The notes under the pieces are model-generated. The model saw only the letters and a program-made list of their open reading frames with translations. It had not been told where the DNA came from and ran no database searches. A stretch of DNA of 64,000 bases, taken from assembly GCF_037450285.1 (NCBI RefSeq), contig NZ_JAQISN010000001.1:2046001-2110000 (forward strand), given 5' to 3'. Origin of the DNA: Erwinia sp. SLM-02. Its GTDB lineage: Bacteria; Pseudomonadota; Gammaproteobacteria; Enterobacterales; Enterobacteriaceae. Of this stretch, positions 23,988-33,867 are shown piece after piece. The number at the start of each line of letters is the position of its first letter. The stretch's first letter is position 1. The translations under genes were made by a program, and so were the position numbers.

Positions 23988-25622
23988 ATGAATGGAATAC
24001 CTATGAAACAACAATCAGGAATGAAAACCCCTGCCAGTAAAAAAAACAAACGTGACCCGTTCAGGATGAAAAATATTGTCCTGCTGTCGCTTTTACCTTT
24101 ATTTAGTTATGCTCAGGACGGCATGACGGACAGTTCTGTTTTATCCGTCAGCGAGGTGGATTCCCTCACGCAGCGGGCGATGCAGCCGGACGGTTATGCC
24201 GTAGCCGCAGCCATGAACAGGCGCTACTTCGACACCCAGGACACCTGTGGCTCTCAACCCGCTTATTATTGCAACGGGGTGATGATCCGCGCAGCGAACG
24301 GGAAGTCGAAGTACCATGCCTGGGATCCCAGCCCCTCCTCCGTCTCTCGTGGCGGCGTGGCCTTTTCATACTTCCGCACAGACCTGAGCGCTGTCAGACT
24401 GCAGGAAAACCGCTCTCAGGGCTTCAGCATTAAAAATAACAACAGCAGAGCCACCACCGATTATCCCCTGGAAGTGGCGTGCTCATTTCCCTATGACGCA
24501 GGAACGGAATCCCGCATCGATCGCGGCTGCGGAATGTATTTATCCGATCGGGCAAGTCGGGCCTGCGATCAACAGGGTATTACCACCGCCCAACAATGGT
24601 TAACGCATTTCAATTCCGTGGCAAATTCCGGGGACCTGCGCTATATGCACCAGTGTTCATTTAGCGGGGATACAACCCCTTTTGCAACCAGTCTTGAAGC
24701 GCGACGTATTTCCAGACCCGACACGCAGAATATTCGCTGGTCGCAAAATGAACTGGCATTGAAAACCTGGCCGGTCGGCACGTCGCAGACGTTGCCCGTC
24801 GAATCATTTTTCTATGCAGTAGGAAATAATCAGGCGGATGGACTTTCCGGCGCGCAATATATGCAGCAGGATTTCTATCAGCAGACCGGTATTGTGGTTC
24901 CCGTTGTCCGCCTTAATCTGGCGAATAACGTCAAAGAGGTCTTTTCTTTTCGCCAGGAGGATCAAAAAGTCAACGTTGATAACAACCAGAATAATGGCAT
25001 CAGCGCCCTGAAACCCACGGCCGTATCGGCAACCGGCAACGGCGGCAGTCTGCTGACAAAGGATGATTATTATCGATTGGATGCCCTGCCGGTAGAGGTT
25101 CCCGCCTACGTAAATATGGCGAAAGGGGACAACGTTACCCTCCGCTGGATCGGCAGAGAGCACACCTGGTCCTCACCGTCTCAGATCGTGACTGCCCCGG
25201 GTAAGCTGAGATTTAACGTTCCTCGTACCGAATTCATCGACACCATCGGCAGCAGCGCGACCATTGCATTTAGCGTACAGCGCGCAGGCGCCTCGGGGCT
25301 GGAAACGTCGGGTAGCCTGAGCCTGGCGGTGGAAGACCAGGCGCTCAGGTTGACGAAGCCCGTAATTAGCGGAGATTTTAAAAAGGTTACGGCGAGTTTT
25401 GCCGGCATGAACACCAGCCAGAACGTTCGGTTACGCTGGATGGGGGTGACAACGCGCAATGCCATCCCCGTTAAGGCCAACAGTAGCGGCAGCGTCACCA
25501 TTGATATCCCTGACGCCTGGATTAAAGAGAACAACGGGCGCGAAGTGGAGATTCTCTATTCGGTCGGGGACAGCTACGGCGCGAAATATCAATTCTCACA
25601 GGTATTGCGGATCGTCCTTTAA
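23988..25622 (+). CDS. Secreted halovibrin-like protein with C-terminal Ig-like domains
   Basis: A 544-residue product (start uncertain: ATG 23,988, 24,003 or 24,066). A long basic n-region leads to a signal core IVLLSLLPLFSYA before QDG. Residues about 75-330 carry CGSQPAYYCNGVMIRA, YHAWDPSPSSVSRGGVAFSY, CSFPYDAGTESRIDRGCG, LPVESFFYAVG and DFYQQTGIVVPVVRLNL. From memory these match halovibrin HvnA/HvnC proteins of Vibrio and Pseudomonas, described as secreted ADP-ribosyltransferases. Residues about 355-448 and 450-544 are two beta-sandwich-like repeats (VTLRWIG...; VRLRWMG...). Enzyme activity is not shown by motifs I can verify. Confidence 0.6.
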   Translation: MNGIPMKQQSGMKTPASKKNKRDPFRMKNIVLLSLLPLFSYAQDGMTDSSVLSVSEVDSLTQRAMQPDGYAVAAAMNRRYFDTQDTCGSQPAYYCNGVMIRAANGKSKYHAWDPSPSSVSRGGVAFSYFRTDLSAVRLQENRSQGFSIKNNNSRATTDYPLEVACSFPYDAGTESRIDRGCGMYLSDRASRACDQQGITTAQQWLTHFNSVANSGDLRYMHQCSFSGDTTPFATSLEARRISRPDTQNIRWSQNELALKTWPVGTSQTLPVESFFYAVGNNQADGLSGAQYMQQDFYQQTGIVVPVVRLNLANNVKEVFSFRQEDQKVNVDNNQNNGISALKPTAVSATGNGGSLLTKDDYYRLDALPVEVPAYVNMAKGDNVTLRWIGREHTWSSPSQIVTAPGKLRFNVPRTEFIDTIGSSATIAFSVQRAGASGLETSGSLSLAVEDQALRLTKPVISGDFKKVTASFAGMNTSQNVRLRWMGVTTRNAIPVKANSSGSVTIDIPDAWIKENNGREVEILYSVGDSYGAKYQFSQVLRIVL

Positions 25623-25855
25623 CGCGAACAAGCTGACGTTCCGCCCCCCCAACCTGCCCTGAAGTATGCCAGGTTAATTATGGGGTAAGCTCTCGCCGTC
25701 GGGGATTTTAACGTTGCCGACGGCGTTGAGCTGTCCCGCCAGCGAAAACGTTTGATTTCCCCGCCGGGCACGACTCACCGCGCTAATTCATCACGGTTGC
25801 CAGCGTGTATACTCGTCCGGCAACTCATTACTCCGTTAACCAGAGGATCCCCCCG

Positions 25856-26158
25856 GTGATTAAATTCAGCGTGCTTTACCCTAACCGCAGTGACGCCCAC
25901 TTCGACCACGACTACTACCGCGATGTGCATCTGCCGCTGATTAAAACGCGGATGGGTGACGCCTGCCTCTCCTACGAAATCGATAAGCCGCTCGGCGAAG
26001 ACGCCCCGTTTATCGCCGCCTGCCATATCTACTGCGAAAGCCTGGAAGCGTTTGAGCGGGTGATGGCCCCGCACGCGGAAGAATTTACCGCCGACGTGGC
26101 GAACTTCACCAACGTCACCTCGGTGAAATTTATTTCTGAAGTGGTGGTAAAGGGATAA
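25856..26158 (+). CDS. EthD-family protein
   Basis: A 100-residue ferredoxin-like alpha/beta-barrel protein. It begins VIKFSVLYPNRSDAHFDHDY with the EthD core YYRDVHLPLIKTRMG, then FIAACHIYCESLEAFERVM and the FTNVTSVKFISEVV ending. GTG 25,856 is used because of the AGAGGA ribosome site. Such small dimeric proteins accompany oxidative degradation pathways, but the substrate here is unknown. Confidence 0.8.
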   Translation: MIKFSVLYPNRSDAHFDHDYYRDVHLPLIKTRMGDACLSYEIDKPLGEDAPFIAACHIYCESLEAFERVMAPHAEEFTADVANFTNVTSVKFISEVVVKG

Positions 26159-26240
26159 GCGCGGAAGCTGACTGGAGCAGGAAGCAGAAGCAGAAAGCGT
26201 AACTAACGTCAGTTAAGAAAACCCGCCCCGTCAATGAACA

Positions 26241-26261
26241 GGCGGACCCATGAGGTCCGCC
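26241..26261 (-). terminator. Hairpin downstream of hemB
   Basis: GGCGGACC-CATGA-GGTCCGCC forms a perfect 8-bp stem just past the hemB stop. The T-run is poor, so it may only stabilise the transcript end. Confidence 0.4.
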
Positions 26262-26281
26262 CGTCTGCGGGAGGTCAGCCT

Positions 26282-27259
26282 TTACAGCAGTTTTCTTTCC
26301 GCCAGATCCAGCGCAAAGTAGCTGAAGATAATATCCGCACCGGCGCGCTTAATCGCGCCCAGGCTTTCCAGCACCACGTCCGTTTCACTGATGGCCCCGG
26401 CCTGGGCGGCAAACTTAATCATCGCGTACTCACCGCTTACCTGATAGGCGGCCAGCGGCAGACGGCTGTGCTCGCGCACGTCGCGCAGAATATCCAGATA
26501 GGCCCCCGCCGGTTTCACCATCAGCGCATCGGCACCTTCGGCTTCATCGATCAGCGACTCGCGAATCGCTTCGCGGCGGTTCATCGGGTTCATCTGATAG
26601 GTTTTGCGATCGCCCTTCAGCGAGGTGCCCGCCGCTTCGCGGAACGGACCGTAGAAGGAAGACGCGAACTTGGTGGAATAGGACATGATCGCCGTATCGG
26701 TGAAACCGGCGGCGTCCAGCGCCGCACGGATCGCCGCAACCTGGCCGTCCATCGCCGCCGAAGGCGCGATAAAGTCGGCACCGGCCTGCGCGGCCACTAC
26801 CGCCTGCTTGCCGAGGTTAATCAGCGTCGCATCGTTATCCACGCCGCGATCGTGCAGCACGCCGCAGTGGCCGTGGCTGGTATATTCGCAGAAGCAGGTG
26901 TCGGACATCACGATCATCTCCGGCACCGTGTCCTTACAGATGCGCGACATGCGCGCCACCAGGCCGTTCTCATTCCAGGTATCGCTGCCCGTGGCGTCGG
27001 TGTGATGTGAAATACCAAAGGTCATCACCGAACGCACGCCGGCTTTGGCAATTCGCTCAATCTCATACGCCAGGCGTTTTTCAGGAATCCGCATCACGCC
27101 CGGCATGGCGGCGATCGGTTTGTAGTCGTCCAGCTCTTCTTCCACGAAGATCGGCAGGGCCAGATCGTTGAGGCTGAGGCTGGATTCCTGGAACAGGGAA
27201 CGAAGAGAAGCAGACTGGCGTAAGCGTCTCGGGCGCTGGATGAGAGAATGTGTGGACAA
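26282..27259 (-). CDS. hemB: Delta-aminolevulinic acid dehydratase (porphobilinogen synthase)
   Basis: A 325-residue enzyme condensing two 5-aminolevulinate molecules to porphobilinogen in haem synthesis. The zinc-binding cysteines are in DTCFCEYTSHGHCG (about residues 118-131). The Schiff-base lysines are in YSTKFASSFYGPF and ALMVKPAGAYLD. Length and start (MSTHSLIQRPRRLRQSASLR) match enterobacterial HemB. Cytoplasmic; monocistronic here. Confidence 0.96.
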   Translation of the reverse strand: MSTHSLIQRPRRLRQSASLRSLFQESSLSLNDLALPIFVEEELDDYKPIAAMPGVMRIPEKRLAYEIERIAKAGVRSVMTFGISHHTDATGSDTWNENGLVARMSRICKDTVPEMIVMSDTCFCEYTSHGHCGVLHDRGVDNDATLINLGKQAVVAAQAGADFIAPSAAMDGQVAAIRAALDAAGFTDTAIMSYSTKFASSFYGPFREAAGTSLKGDRKTYQMNPMNRREAIRESLIDEAEGADALMVKPAGAYLDILRDVREHSRLPLAAYQVSGEYAMIKFAAQAGAISETDVVLESLGAIKRAGADIIFSYFALDLAERKLL

Positions 27260-27514
27260 AACGACCTCGGTTTAACGACTCAGTCACCGGCAAAATCACG
27301 CGACGGTGATGATAAAAGTGAATAGTGCGCTAACACTATACCTCCACGCCGCTGATGACAATCTTTGTGGAAATTCCCTGCGCTTTTACGGCACAGAGTG
27401 CTTTGTTAGCTACAGAAATTTCACATTTTTTTCCCCTCGTCTTCACAGAGGCTGGTATTCTGCTTCAGCTCCTGCCGTTTTGACTTTCATTATGAACATC
27501 AAAGGGAATCAAAC

Positions 27515-28081
27515 ATGTCTGACGTTCGTCCGCTTAAATTCGTGACTCTGCTTGGCAGCCTGCGTAAAGCCTCGCTGAATGCCATTGTTGCTAACAGTCT
27601 GCCCGCGCTGGCCCCTGCCGGTGTGGAAATCAGTCCGCTGGGTTCCGTGGCCGACCTCCCGCACTACGATGCCGATATTCAGGCGGAAGGTTTCCCGGAG
27701 GCGGTGCTGGCCATGGGTGCGGCCATTGCCGCCGCTGACGGGGTGATCATCGTTACGCCGGAATATAACTATTCGGTTCCCGGCGCGCTGAAAAACGCTA
27801 TTGACTGGCTGTCACGCCTGCCGGACAGCCCGCTGTCGGGTAAGCCGCTGGCTATTCAGACCGTGTCACCGGGCGCTATCGGCGGCGCGCGGGCGCAGTA
27901 TCACCTGCGCCAGAGCCTGGTGTTCCTCAATGCCAGCGTCATTAATAAGCCGGAAATCATGATCGGCCAGGCGGGCAGCCGCATCGATGCCGAAGCGGGC
28001 ACCGTCAGCGATGAGAGCACCCGACATCACCTGACGGCGCAGCTGGAAGCGCTGGCGACGCTGGCTCGCCGCGCGGGCTAA
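27515..28081 (+). CDS. NADPH-dependent FMN reductase, ChrR/YieF-like
   Basis: A 188-residue flavodoxin-fold protein with the FMN phosphate loop LLGSLRKASLNAIVAN (about residues 11-26), TPEYNYSVPGALKNAIDWLS and SPGAIGGARAQYHLRQ. These are the signatures of the quinone/chromate reductase group to which E. coli ChrR belongs. It probably reduces quinones by two electrons and limits redox stress. AAAGGGA ribosome site before the ATG. Confidence 0.88.
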   Translation: MSDVRPLKFVTLLGSLRKASLNAIVANSLPALAPAGVEISPLGSVADLPHYDADIQAEGFPEAVLAMGAAIAAADGVIIVTPEYNYSVPGALKNAIDWLSRLPDSPLSGKPLAIQTVSPGAIGGARAQYHLRQSLVFLNASVINKPEIMIGQAGSRIDAEAGTVSDESTRHHLTAQLEALATLARRAG

Positions 28082-28216
28082 CCTCCCACCCGCATCAGCC
28101 CCAGCATAACGTCATGGCTGTGGCTTGTCGCACCGGCTGGCCCTACCACTGCAGCGGCTGAATCGCTTTACGGCGACGGCGCCGCAGCCGACGGTCAGAC
28201 AGGCGTTTTTCGGCCA

Positions 28217-28243
28217 CAAAAAAGCCGGGATAATCCCGGCTTT
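28217..28243 (-). terminator. Terminator of the aldehyde dehydrogenase gene
   Basis: On the reverse strand AAAGCCGGGATTATCCCGGCTTTTTTG is a perfect stem plus T-run directly after the aldB-like stop codon. Confidence 0.85.
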
Positions 28244-28257
28244 GACAGTACGGACGA

Positions 28258-29781
28258 TCAGAAGAAGCCGAGCGGCTGCACGCTGTAGCTGACCAGCAGG
28301 TTTTTGGTCTGCTGGTAGTGATCGAGCATCATTTTGTGGGTTTCACGGCCGATGCCGGATTTTTTATAGCCGCCAAACGCCGCATGTGCCGGATAGAGAT
28401 GGTAGCAGTTGGTCCACACGCGTCCGGCCTTGATGGCCCGGCCCACGCGGTAGGCACGGTTGATGTCCCGCGTCCAGACGCCCGCCCCCAGCCCGTAAAT
28501 CGAATCGTTAGCGATGGCAATCGCCTCAGCCTCATCCTTAAAGGTGGTTATCCCCACCACCGGCCCGAAGATCTCCTCCTGGAACACGCGCATGCTGTTG
28601 GTGCCCTTGAGCAGCGTCGGCTGGATGTAATAACCACCGTTAAGATCGCCCTCCAGTTTCTCCACCCCGCCGCCGGTCAGCACTTCCGCCCCCTCTTTCT
28701 GCGCGATGTCCAGATAGGAGAGAATTTTGTCGAACTGCTGCTGGGATGCCTGTGCGCCGACCATGGTATCGGTGTCCATCGGGTCGCCGCGCCGGATGGT
28801 TTTCACCCGTTTCATCACCGCCGCCATAAAGGGTTCGTAAATCGATTCCTGCACCAGCGCGCGGGACGGGCAGGTACAGACCTCGCCCTGATTGAGGAAG
28901 CCGAGCACCACGCCCTCCGCCGCCTTTTCGATAAATGATTCTTCCGCCTGCATGATGTCTTCGAAGAAGATATTCGGCGATTTACCGCCCAGCTCGACGG
29001 TGGACGGGATCAGGTTTTTCGCCGCCAGCTCCAGAATATGGCCGCCGGTGGCGGTGGAGCCGGTAAAGGCGACTTTGGCGATGCGCGGGTTGGACGCCAG
29101 CGCTTCACCCGCCTCTTTGCCGTAGCCGTGGATCACATTCAGCACGCCTTTCGGCAGCAGATCGGCAATCACCTCAACGAATAAGGTGATCGACAGCGGC
29201 GTCTGTTCGGCGGGTTTCAGCACCACGCAGTTGCCCGCCGCCAGCGCCGGTGCCAGCTTCCACGCCGCCATCAGCAGCGGGAAATTCCACGGAATAATCT
29301 GCGCCACCACGCCCAGCGGCTCGTGGAAGTGATAGGCGGCGGTAAACTCATCGATCTCGGCGGCGGTGCCCTCCTGCGCGCGCAGGCAGCCGGCAAAATA
29401 GCGGAAGTGGTCGACCGCCAGCGGCATATCGGCCGCCAGCGTTTCACGCACCGGCTTGCCGTTATCCCAGGTTTCATTGACGGCGAGGTATTCCAGCTTC
29501 TCTTCCAGCCGGTCGGCGATTTTCAGCAGGGTCAGCGAACGCGCCTGCACCGAGGTTTTGCCCCAGGCATCGGCCGCGGCGTGGGCAGCATCCAGCGCTT
29601 TTTCCACGTCGTCTTTATCGGAACGGGGGAACTGGCCGATGTCCGAACCGTTGACCGGTGAGGTATTGGTAAAATACTGGCCGTTGACCGGCGGCACAAA
29701 CTCACCGTTGATGAAGTTGCCATACTGCGGTTTAAGCACGATCAGGGAATCTTTACTGCCCGGGTAAGCGTAGCGCATCAT
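28258..29781 (-). CDS. aldB: AldB-type aldehyde dehydrogenase
   Basis: A 507-residue NAD(P)-dependent enzyme closely similar to E. coli AldB: YHFHEPLGVVAQIIPWNFPL, the catalytic Glu in VELGGKSPNIFF and the catalytic Cys in NQGEVCTCPSRALVQE. It ends with HKMMLDHYQQTKNLLVSY. It oxidises acetaldehyde and similar aldehydes to acids. Start 29,781 has an AGGAGA ribosome site; the ATG 21 bases upstream has none. Genes of this type are usually stationary-phase induced. Confidence 0.93.
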   Translation of the reverse strand: MMRYAYPGSKDSLIVLKPQYGNFINGEFVPPVNGQYFTNTSPVNGSDIGQFPRSDKDDVEKALDAAHAAADAWGKTSVQARSLTLLKIADRLEEKLEYLAVNETWDNGKPVRETLAADMPLAVDHFRYFAGCLRAQEGTAAEIDEFTAAYHFHEPLGVVAQIIPWNFPLLMAAWKLAPALAAGNCVVLKPAEQTPLSITLFVEVIADLLPKGVLNVIHGYGKEAGEALASNPRIAKVAFTGSTATGGHILELAAKNLIPSTVELGGKSPNIFFEDIMQAEESFIEKAAEGVVLGFLNQGEVCTCPSRALVQESIYEPFMAAVMKRVKTIRRGDPMDTDTMVGAQASQQQFDKILSYLDIAQKEGAEVLTGGGVEKLEGDLNGGYYIQPTLLKGTNSMRVFQEEIFGPVVGITTFKDEAEAIAIANDSIYGLGAGVWTRDINRAYRVGRAIKAGRVWTNCYHLYPAHAAFGGYKKSGIGRETHKMMLDHYQQTKNLLVSYSVQPLGFF

Positions 29782-29973
29782 CGTTCTCCTGTTGAAAATC
29801 ACATCACTCGGCGACTTTTATTAACAATGAAATAACTTAATATTAACATTGTTGATAAATGCGAGAATGTCAGATCGCGCCAGCAGAAACTGTGACGAAA
29901 CCGGAAGGAAATATGGATTTCACGGATCGGATGTGAGGTGGCTCACGCCGAGCCACCCGTTCTGCGGTAAGCC

Positions 29974-30693
29974 CTACGCGCGCCTGGCCGCGGGCTGCTG
30001 CTGTTGCTGCCAGAAATCCTGCAGCAGCTGCCGCGGCCATTCCGGCTCCGGCTGATTGTGCATCAGTTTTCCTGCTTGCGCTTCGCCCAGGCTGTTCTGC
30101 AGGCAGGCGGTCATAATTTCGCCGGTAAATTCGGGGTGGAACTGTACCGACAGCGCCTGCGGGGAATAGCGAATAATCTGGCAGGGCTCCAGTGCGGAGC
30201 TGGCCAGCACCTGCGCCCCCGGCGGCGGCGTCAGCACCGACTGGCGATGGGAAAGCCAGGCGGAAAAATGCTGCGGCAGCGAGGAGAGCAACGGATCCTG
30301 CTGCCTGGCTGCGCCCGACTCCAGCTGCTGCAGACCGCGCTCCCAGCCGTTGGGGTTATCGCCGACCTTCCCCCCCAGCGCGTAGGCCATCAGCTGATGA
30401 CCATAGCACACCCCCAACAGCGGCAGCTTTTCCGCCACCACGTGGCGGACCCAGGCGGCGGTGCGCTCGCTCCAGTCGGCGTGGTCGGTCACCATCGCCC
30501 AGGAGCCGCTGAGAATGGCGGCAGAAATCGTGGCGGGATCGGGCAGCGCCTCGCCGAGATCCGGGCGCACGACAATATACTCACCGGCCGACAGGCCCAG
30601 CGCCTGCACGAACCACAGCTGCTGATCGCCCACCCGCTCGCTGACCGGCAGCGGCGGCGTTTCAAGTTGGATAATAGCTAACGGTTGCTTCAC
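29974..30693 (-). CDS. Class I glutamine amidotransferase-like protein
   Basis: A 239-residue GATase1 domain protein with the nucleophile elbow LLGVCYGHQLMAYALGG (Cys about 92) and the His-Glu pair in VQFHPEFTGE. It is a stand-alone domain resembling GuaA-N or YfeJ. It begins at GTG 30,693 with a GGAGAGA ribosome site; the upstream 31 codons are not family-like. The tail is Gln-rich (WQQQQQ). The amide acceptor is not known. Confidence 0.85.
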   Translation of the reverse strand: MKQPLAIIQLETPPLPVSERVGDQQLWFVQALGLSAGEYIVVRPDLGEALPDPATISAAILSGSWAMVTDHADWSERTAAWVRHVVAEKLPLLGVCYGHQLMAYALGGKVGDNPNGWERGLQQLESGAARQQDPLLSSLPQHFSAWLSHRQSVLTPPPGAQVLASSALEPCQIIRYSPQALSVQFHPEFTGEIMTACLQNSLGEAQAGKLMHNQPEPEWPRQLLQDFWQQQQQPAARRA

Positions 30694-30923
30694 GCTTATC
30701 TCTCCTGGCTGAGTTCGGTTCCCAGTCCTTATCCTGACACTTTGCCTGCTAACTGTCTTATAACTTTTCTGGCAAATTGTAAACAAAGCATCAGCTTAAG
30801 AGCGCGCTTATTTCGCGCTTTTCGCACGATGCCGCGCTGAAAAAAAGTGGCACTTTTGCGCTTCATTTGCTGCATTTCATGCCATGATAATCAGGAGTGA
30901 AACGTTATTTTAAGGACTGAGCG

Positions 30924-31826
30924 GTGGCGCTGCGGCATTTTTTCCTGATACTTCTGGTGGTATCGATCTGGGCATTTAACAATATTGCCATCAAATGGGG
31001 TCTGATGGACCTGCCCCCTTTGCTGATCACCACCCTGCGATTTGTGGTGGTGGCGCTGATTCTGGTGCCCTTTACCCGCGTGAATCTTCAGCAGCTGCGC
31101 TATCTTATCGTCCTGGCCTTTACCTTCGGCTTTATGCACTTCTCGCTGCTGTTTATCAGCCTCAACAATACCGATGCCGGAACGGCGGCGGTCATTGTCC
31201 AGCTCGGTACGCCGATTGCCATGCTGCTGGCGATGGTGATCCTGAAAGAGAAGCTGCGGCCGGTCCAGCTGTTCGGCATTGCCATTTCACTCAGCGGTGT
31301 GGTGGTGCTTTCCGGCAGTCCGACCATCCCGAACTGGTGGGTACTGGTGCTGCTGCTGCTCAGCGCACTCGGCTGGGCAATCAGCAATATGATCGTCAAA
31401 AAGTCGCCGCCGATAAGTCCGATTACCATGACCGGCTGGCTGTCTTTTCTGGCGATCCCTATCGTTGGCTGCGCCTCCTGGCTGACCGAATCCGATCAGC
31501 TGACGCTGCTGGTCAATTCTTCGTGGCGCGGCTGGTTCGGCATTCTGTTCAGCGCCATCGGCTCGTCGATCGTGGCCTATTCCCTGTGGTACAGCCTGCT
31601 TAAGCACTATAACGTCAACCTGATTATGCCGTATTCCCTGCTGACCCCGGTGCTGGCGGTGGTGATGGGCGTGCTGGTGCTGGGCGATGAGATGAACGGC
31701 TTTAAGATCGCAGGTTCGCTGCTGGTGATCCTGGGGACGGCGATTGCCGTCATTAATCTGCGCAACCTGCGCATGCATGCCAAACTGGCGCGGTTCCGCT
31801 ACGCGGGGCGCAGCAAAAGGCACTAA
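30924..31826 (+). CDS. EamA/DMT-family transporter
   Basis: A 300-residue protein with ten hydrophobic helices in two EamA repeats (about 5-135 and 145-280). Landmarks are SIWAFNNIAIKWGL, LGTPIAMLLAMVILKEKLRP and PYSLLTPVLAVVMGVLVLGD. Members export amino acids and other metabolites; the substrate here cannot be named. A GTG start is used. The CoA-transferase gene follows after 18 bases, so the two may be cotranscribed. Confidence 0.85.
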   Translation: MALRHFFLILLVVSIWAFNNIAIKWGLMDLPPLLITTLRFVVVALILVPFTRVNLQQLRYLIVLAFTFGFMHFSLLFISLNNTDAGTAAVIVQLGTPIAMLLAMVILKEKLRPVQLFGIAISLSGVVVLSGSPTIPNWWVLVLLLLSALGWAISNMIVKKSPPISPITMTGWLSFLAIPIVGCASWLTESDQLTLLVNSSWRGWFGILFSAIGSSIVAYSLWYSLLKHYNVNLIMPYSLLTPVLAVVMGVLVLGDEMNGFKIAGSLLVILGTAIAVINLRNLRMHAKLARFRYAGRSKRH

Positions 31827-31844
31827 TCCATTCGGGAGGGCGCG

Positions 31845-33227
31845 ATGAACGATCGGATAACCGCTGAACTCTGGCAGCAGCTGTGGCAGGGGTTACGAAA
31901 CGCCCTCTCCGCTCCGCCTGCGCTGAAGATAACCGGCCGTCAGGCGCTGGTTTCCGCCTACCCGGTCAGTGAGCTGGCCACCACCAGCATGGCGCTGGCC
32001 GCTCAGGCCGCCGCCAGCCTGAACGACAACGATCGGCCGCTGCGCATCGACTGTGCCCTCGCTTCCCGCTGGTTCCAGCACGCCCTGCGGCCGATTCATC
32101 GCCCGCCCGCCGCCCTGTGGGATCCCTTTGCCGGAGACTACGCCTGTGCTGACGGCTGGGTCCGCCTGCATACCAACGCACCGCACCACCGGGAAGCAAT
32201 GGAGCGCGTACTGGGGCAGCACGATAACCGTCAGGCACTGGCGGATACGGTGGCGGAATGGGACCGTTTCACCCTCGAGCAGGCGGTGGTCGATGCCGGT
32301 GGCTGCGCCGCCGCCCTGCGCAGCCTGCAGGAATGGCAGCAGCATCCGCAGGGCCAGAGCGTCAGCCGTGAGGCACTGATAGAGCAAAGCCTGCAGCCCT
32401 GCGGCCCGGCACCGGCGTGGTCGCTGCCGCCGGCCCGCCCGCTGCTCGGCGTGCGGGTGCTGGATTTGACGCGGATTATTGCCGGGCCGGTCGCCACCCG
32501 TTTTCTGGCCGGGCTGGGTGCCGACGTCCTGCGCATCGATCCCCACGGCTGGCATGAACCGGCGCTAGAAGAAGAGATGACCCTGGGCAAACGCTGTGCG
32601 CGGCTGGATCTGAAATCAACGGATGATCGACGCCGGTTCGAGCAATTACTCGCTCAGAGCGACGTGCTGGTCCACGGTTATCGTGCCGATGCGCTGAGCA
32701 ATCTGGGCTATGACCCGGAAACGCGGCAAAAACTCAGGCCGGGCCTGGTCGACGTCAGCCTGAACGCGTGGGGATGGACGGGGCCGTGGCGTAACCGGCG
32801 CGGCTTTGACAGCCTGGTGCAGATGGCCTGCGGCATTGCCGATCGCGGGCGTGAATGGCAGGGAGGCGATGCGCCGGTCCCGTTACCGGTGCAGGCGCTC
32901 GACCACGCTACCGGCTATCTGATGGCGGCGGCGGTGCTGGAAGGGCTGCGCCAGCGGCTGCAGCACGGCACGGGGTTTACCGCGCGTCTGTCGCTGGCGC
33001 GCACCGCCTGCCTGTTGACCGACCATCCTTTATCTGCCGACGAACTGCCTGGCGGTCTGGGTGCCAGGCAGCCGCAGGATGAAGAACAGGAAATGGTGCT
33101 GTCAGGCTGGGGAATGGCGGCTCAGCTTCGCGCTCCGTTCTGGCTGCCGGGAACGCCGCTGATGTGGTCGCGATCCCCCTCGCCGCTGGGTTCAGCTGCG
33201 GCAGAATGGCGGGAAAACGGTAGCTGA
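31845..33227 (+). CDS. CaiB/BaiF family (family III) CoA transferase
   Basis: The 460-residue protein has the family III core in its second half: LGVRVLDLTRIIAGPVATRF (about residue 203), LGADVLRIDPHG, DVSLNAWGWTGPW and GFDSLVQMACGIA, where the Asp fits the catalytic aspartate that carries the acyl anhydride. The first 200 residues are a related but diverged half. An AGGGCG site lies before the ATG. It moves CoA between organic acids; substrates unknown. Confidence 0.8.
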   Translation: MNDRITAELWQQLWQGLRNALSAPPALKITGRQALVSAYPVSELATTSMALAAQAAASLNDNDRPLRIDCALASRWFQHALRPIHRPPAALWDPFAGDYACADGWVRLHTNAPHHREAMERVLGQHDNRQALADTVAEWDRFTLEQAVVDAGGCAAALRSLQEWQQHPQGQSVSREALIEQSLQPCGPAPAWSLPPARPLLGVRVLDLTRIIAGPVATRFLAGLGADVLRIDPHGWHEPALEEEMTLGKRCARLDLKSTDDRRRFEQLLAQSDVLVHGYRADALSNLGYDPETRQKLRPGLVDVSLNAWGWTGPWRNRRGFDSLVQMACGIADRGREWQGGDAPVPLPVQALDHATGYLMAAAVLEGLRQRLQHGTGFTARLSLARTACLLTDHPLSADELPGGLGARQPQDEEQEMVLSGWGMAAQLRAPFWLPGTPLMWSRSPSPLGSAAAEWRENGS

Positions 33228-33294
33228 GGCCTGCCGCGCTGTCGGCCACCACAGGGAAGATGGCGTTCAGTTCGACTGCGCGGCAAAGTGTCAC

Positions 33295-33867
33295 CTATTC
33301 GGACGCGCCGCCCTGCTGCTCTTCCAGCTCGGCCAGCTCATCGCGCATCGCCTGCACGGCTTCGCGGCTGATGGCCGCCAGCGTGCGGTAAAACGCCGTT
33401 GACGCGTGCGCCTCCACCTTGCCGAGAAACGCCCCGCACCACGGCATCAGGAAATCATCAAACAGGGTAACCTGCGCCAGAAACTCATCGGCCTCTGACT
33501 GATCTTCCAGCCAGGAAGAGGCCAGCAGCAGCGCACCGAAATGATCTGCCGGACCTTCGCCCAGCGGCATACCGCGGCTGGTCAGAAAGGCGCGGACTTC
33601 CACTTCCTGCGGCCCTTCCGGCCACTGCGACCCGTAAGGCGGCACCTTGCACTCGCTGCCGACAAACAGCGCGTTATAGTCCGCCGCCAGCAGCTGCGGG
33701 TCGCTGTTTTCCTGCAGGCGGGTCAGCAGCTCATCCTGCTCCAGCGGCCAGTGCTGCTGCAGCTTGCCGGACTGAAGCAGCGTAAACAGCGGCACTAACA
33801 GCGGATCCTGCGGCTGGCGGTTATACAGCGAGCCGAGGATGCGGCAGATGACAGAGAACTCATTCAT
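33295..33867 (-). CDS. ycdY: TorD-family chaperone YcdY
   Basis: A 190-residue all-helical protein beginning MNEFSVICRILGSLYNRQPQ, with YNALFVGSECKVPPYGSQW and LPMWCGAFLGKVE-like PWCGAFLGKVEAHA. This matches the TorD/DmsD family. In E. coli YcdY enhances the phosphatase activity of YcdX, which is the next gene downstream here (gap 161 bases). Confidence 0.92.
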   Translation of the reverse strand: MNEFSVICRILGSLYNRQPQDPLLVPLFTLLQSGKLQQHWPLEQDELLTRLQENSDPQLLAADYNALFVGSECKVPPYGSQWPEGPQEVEVRAFLTSRGMPLGEGPADHFGALLLASSWLEDQSEADEFLAQVTLFDDFLMPWCGAFLGKVEAHASTAFYRTLAAISREAVQAMRDELAELEEQQGGASE

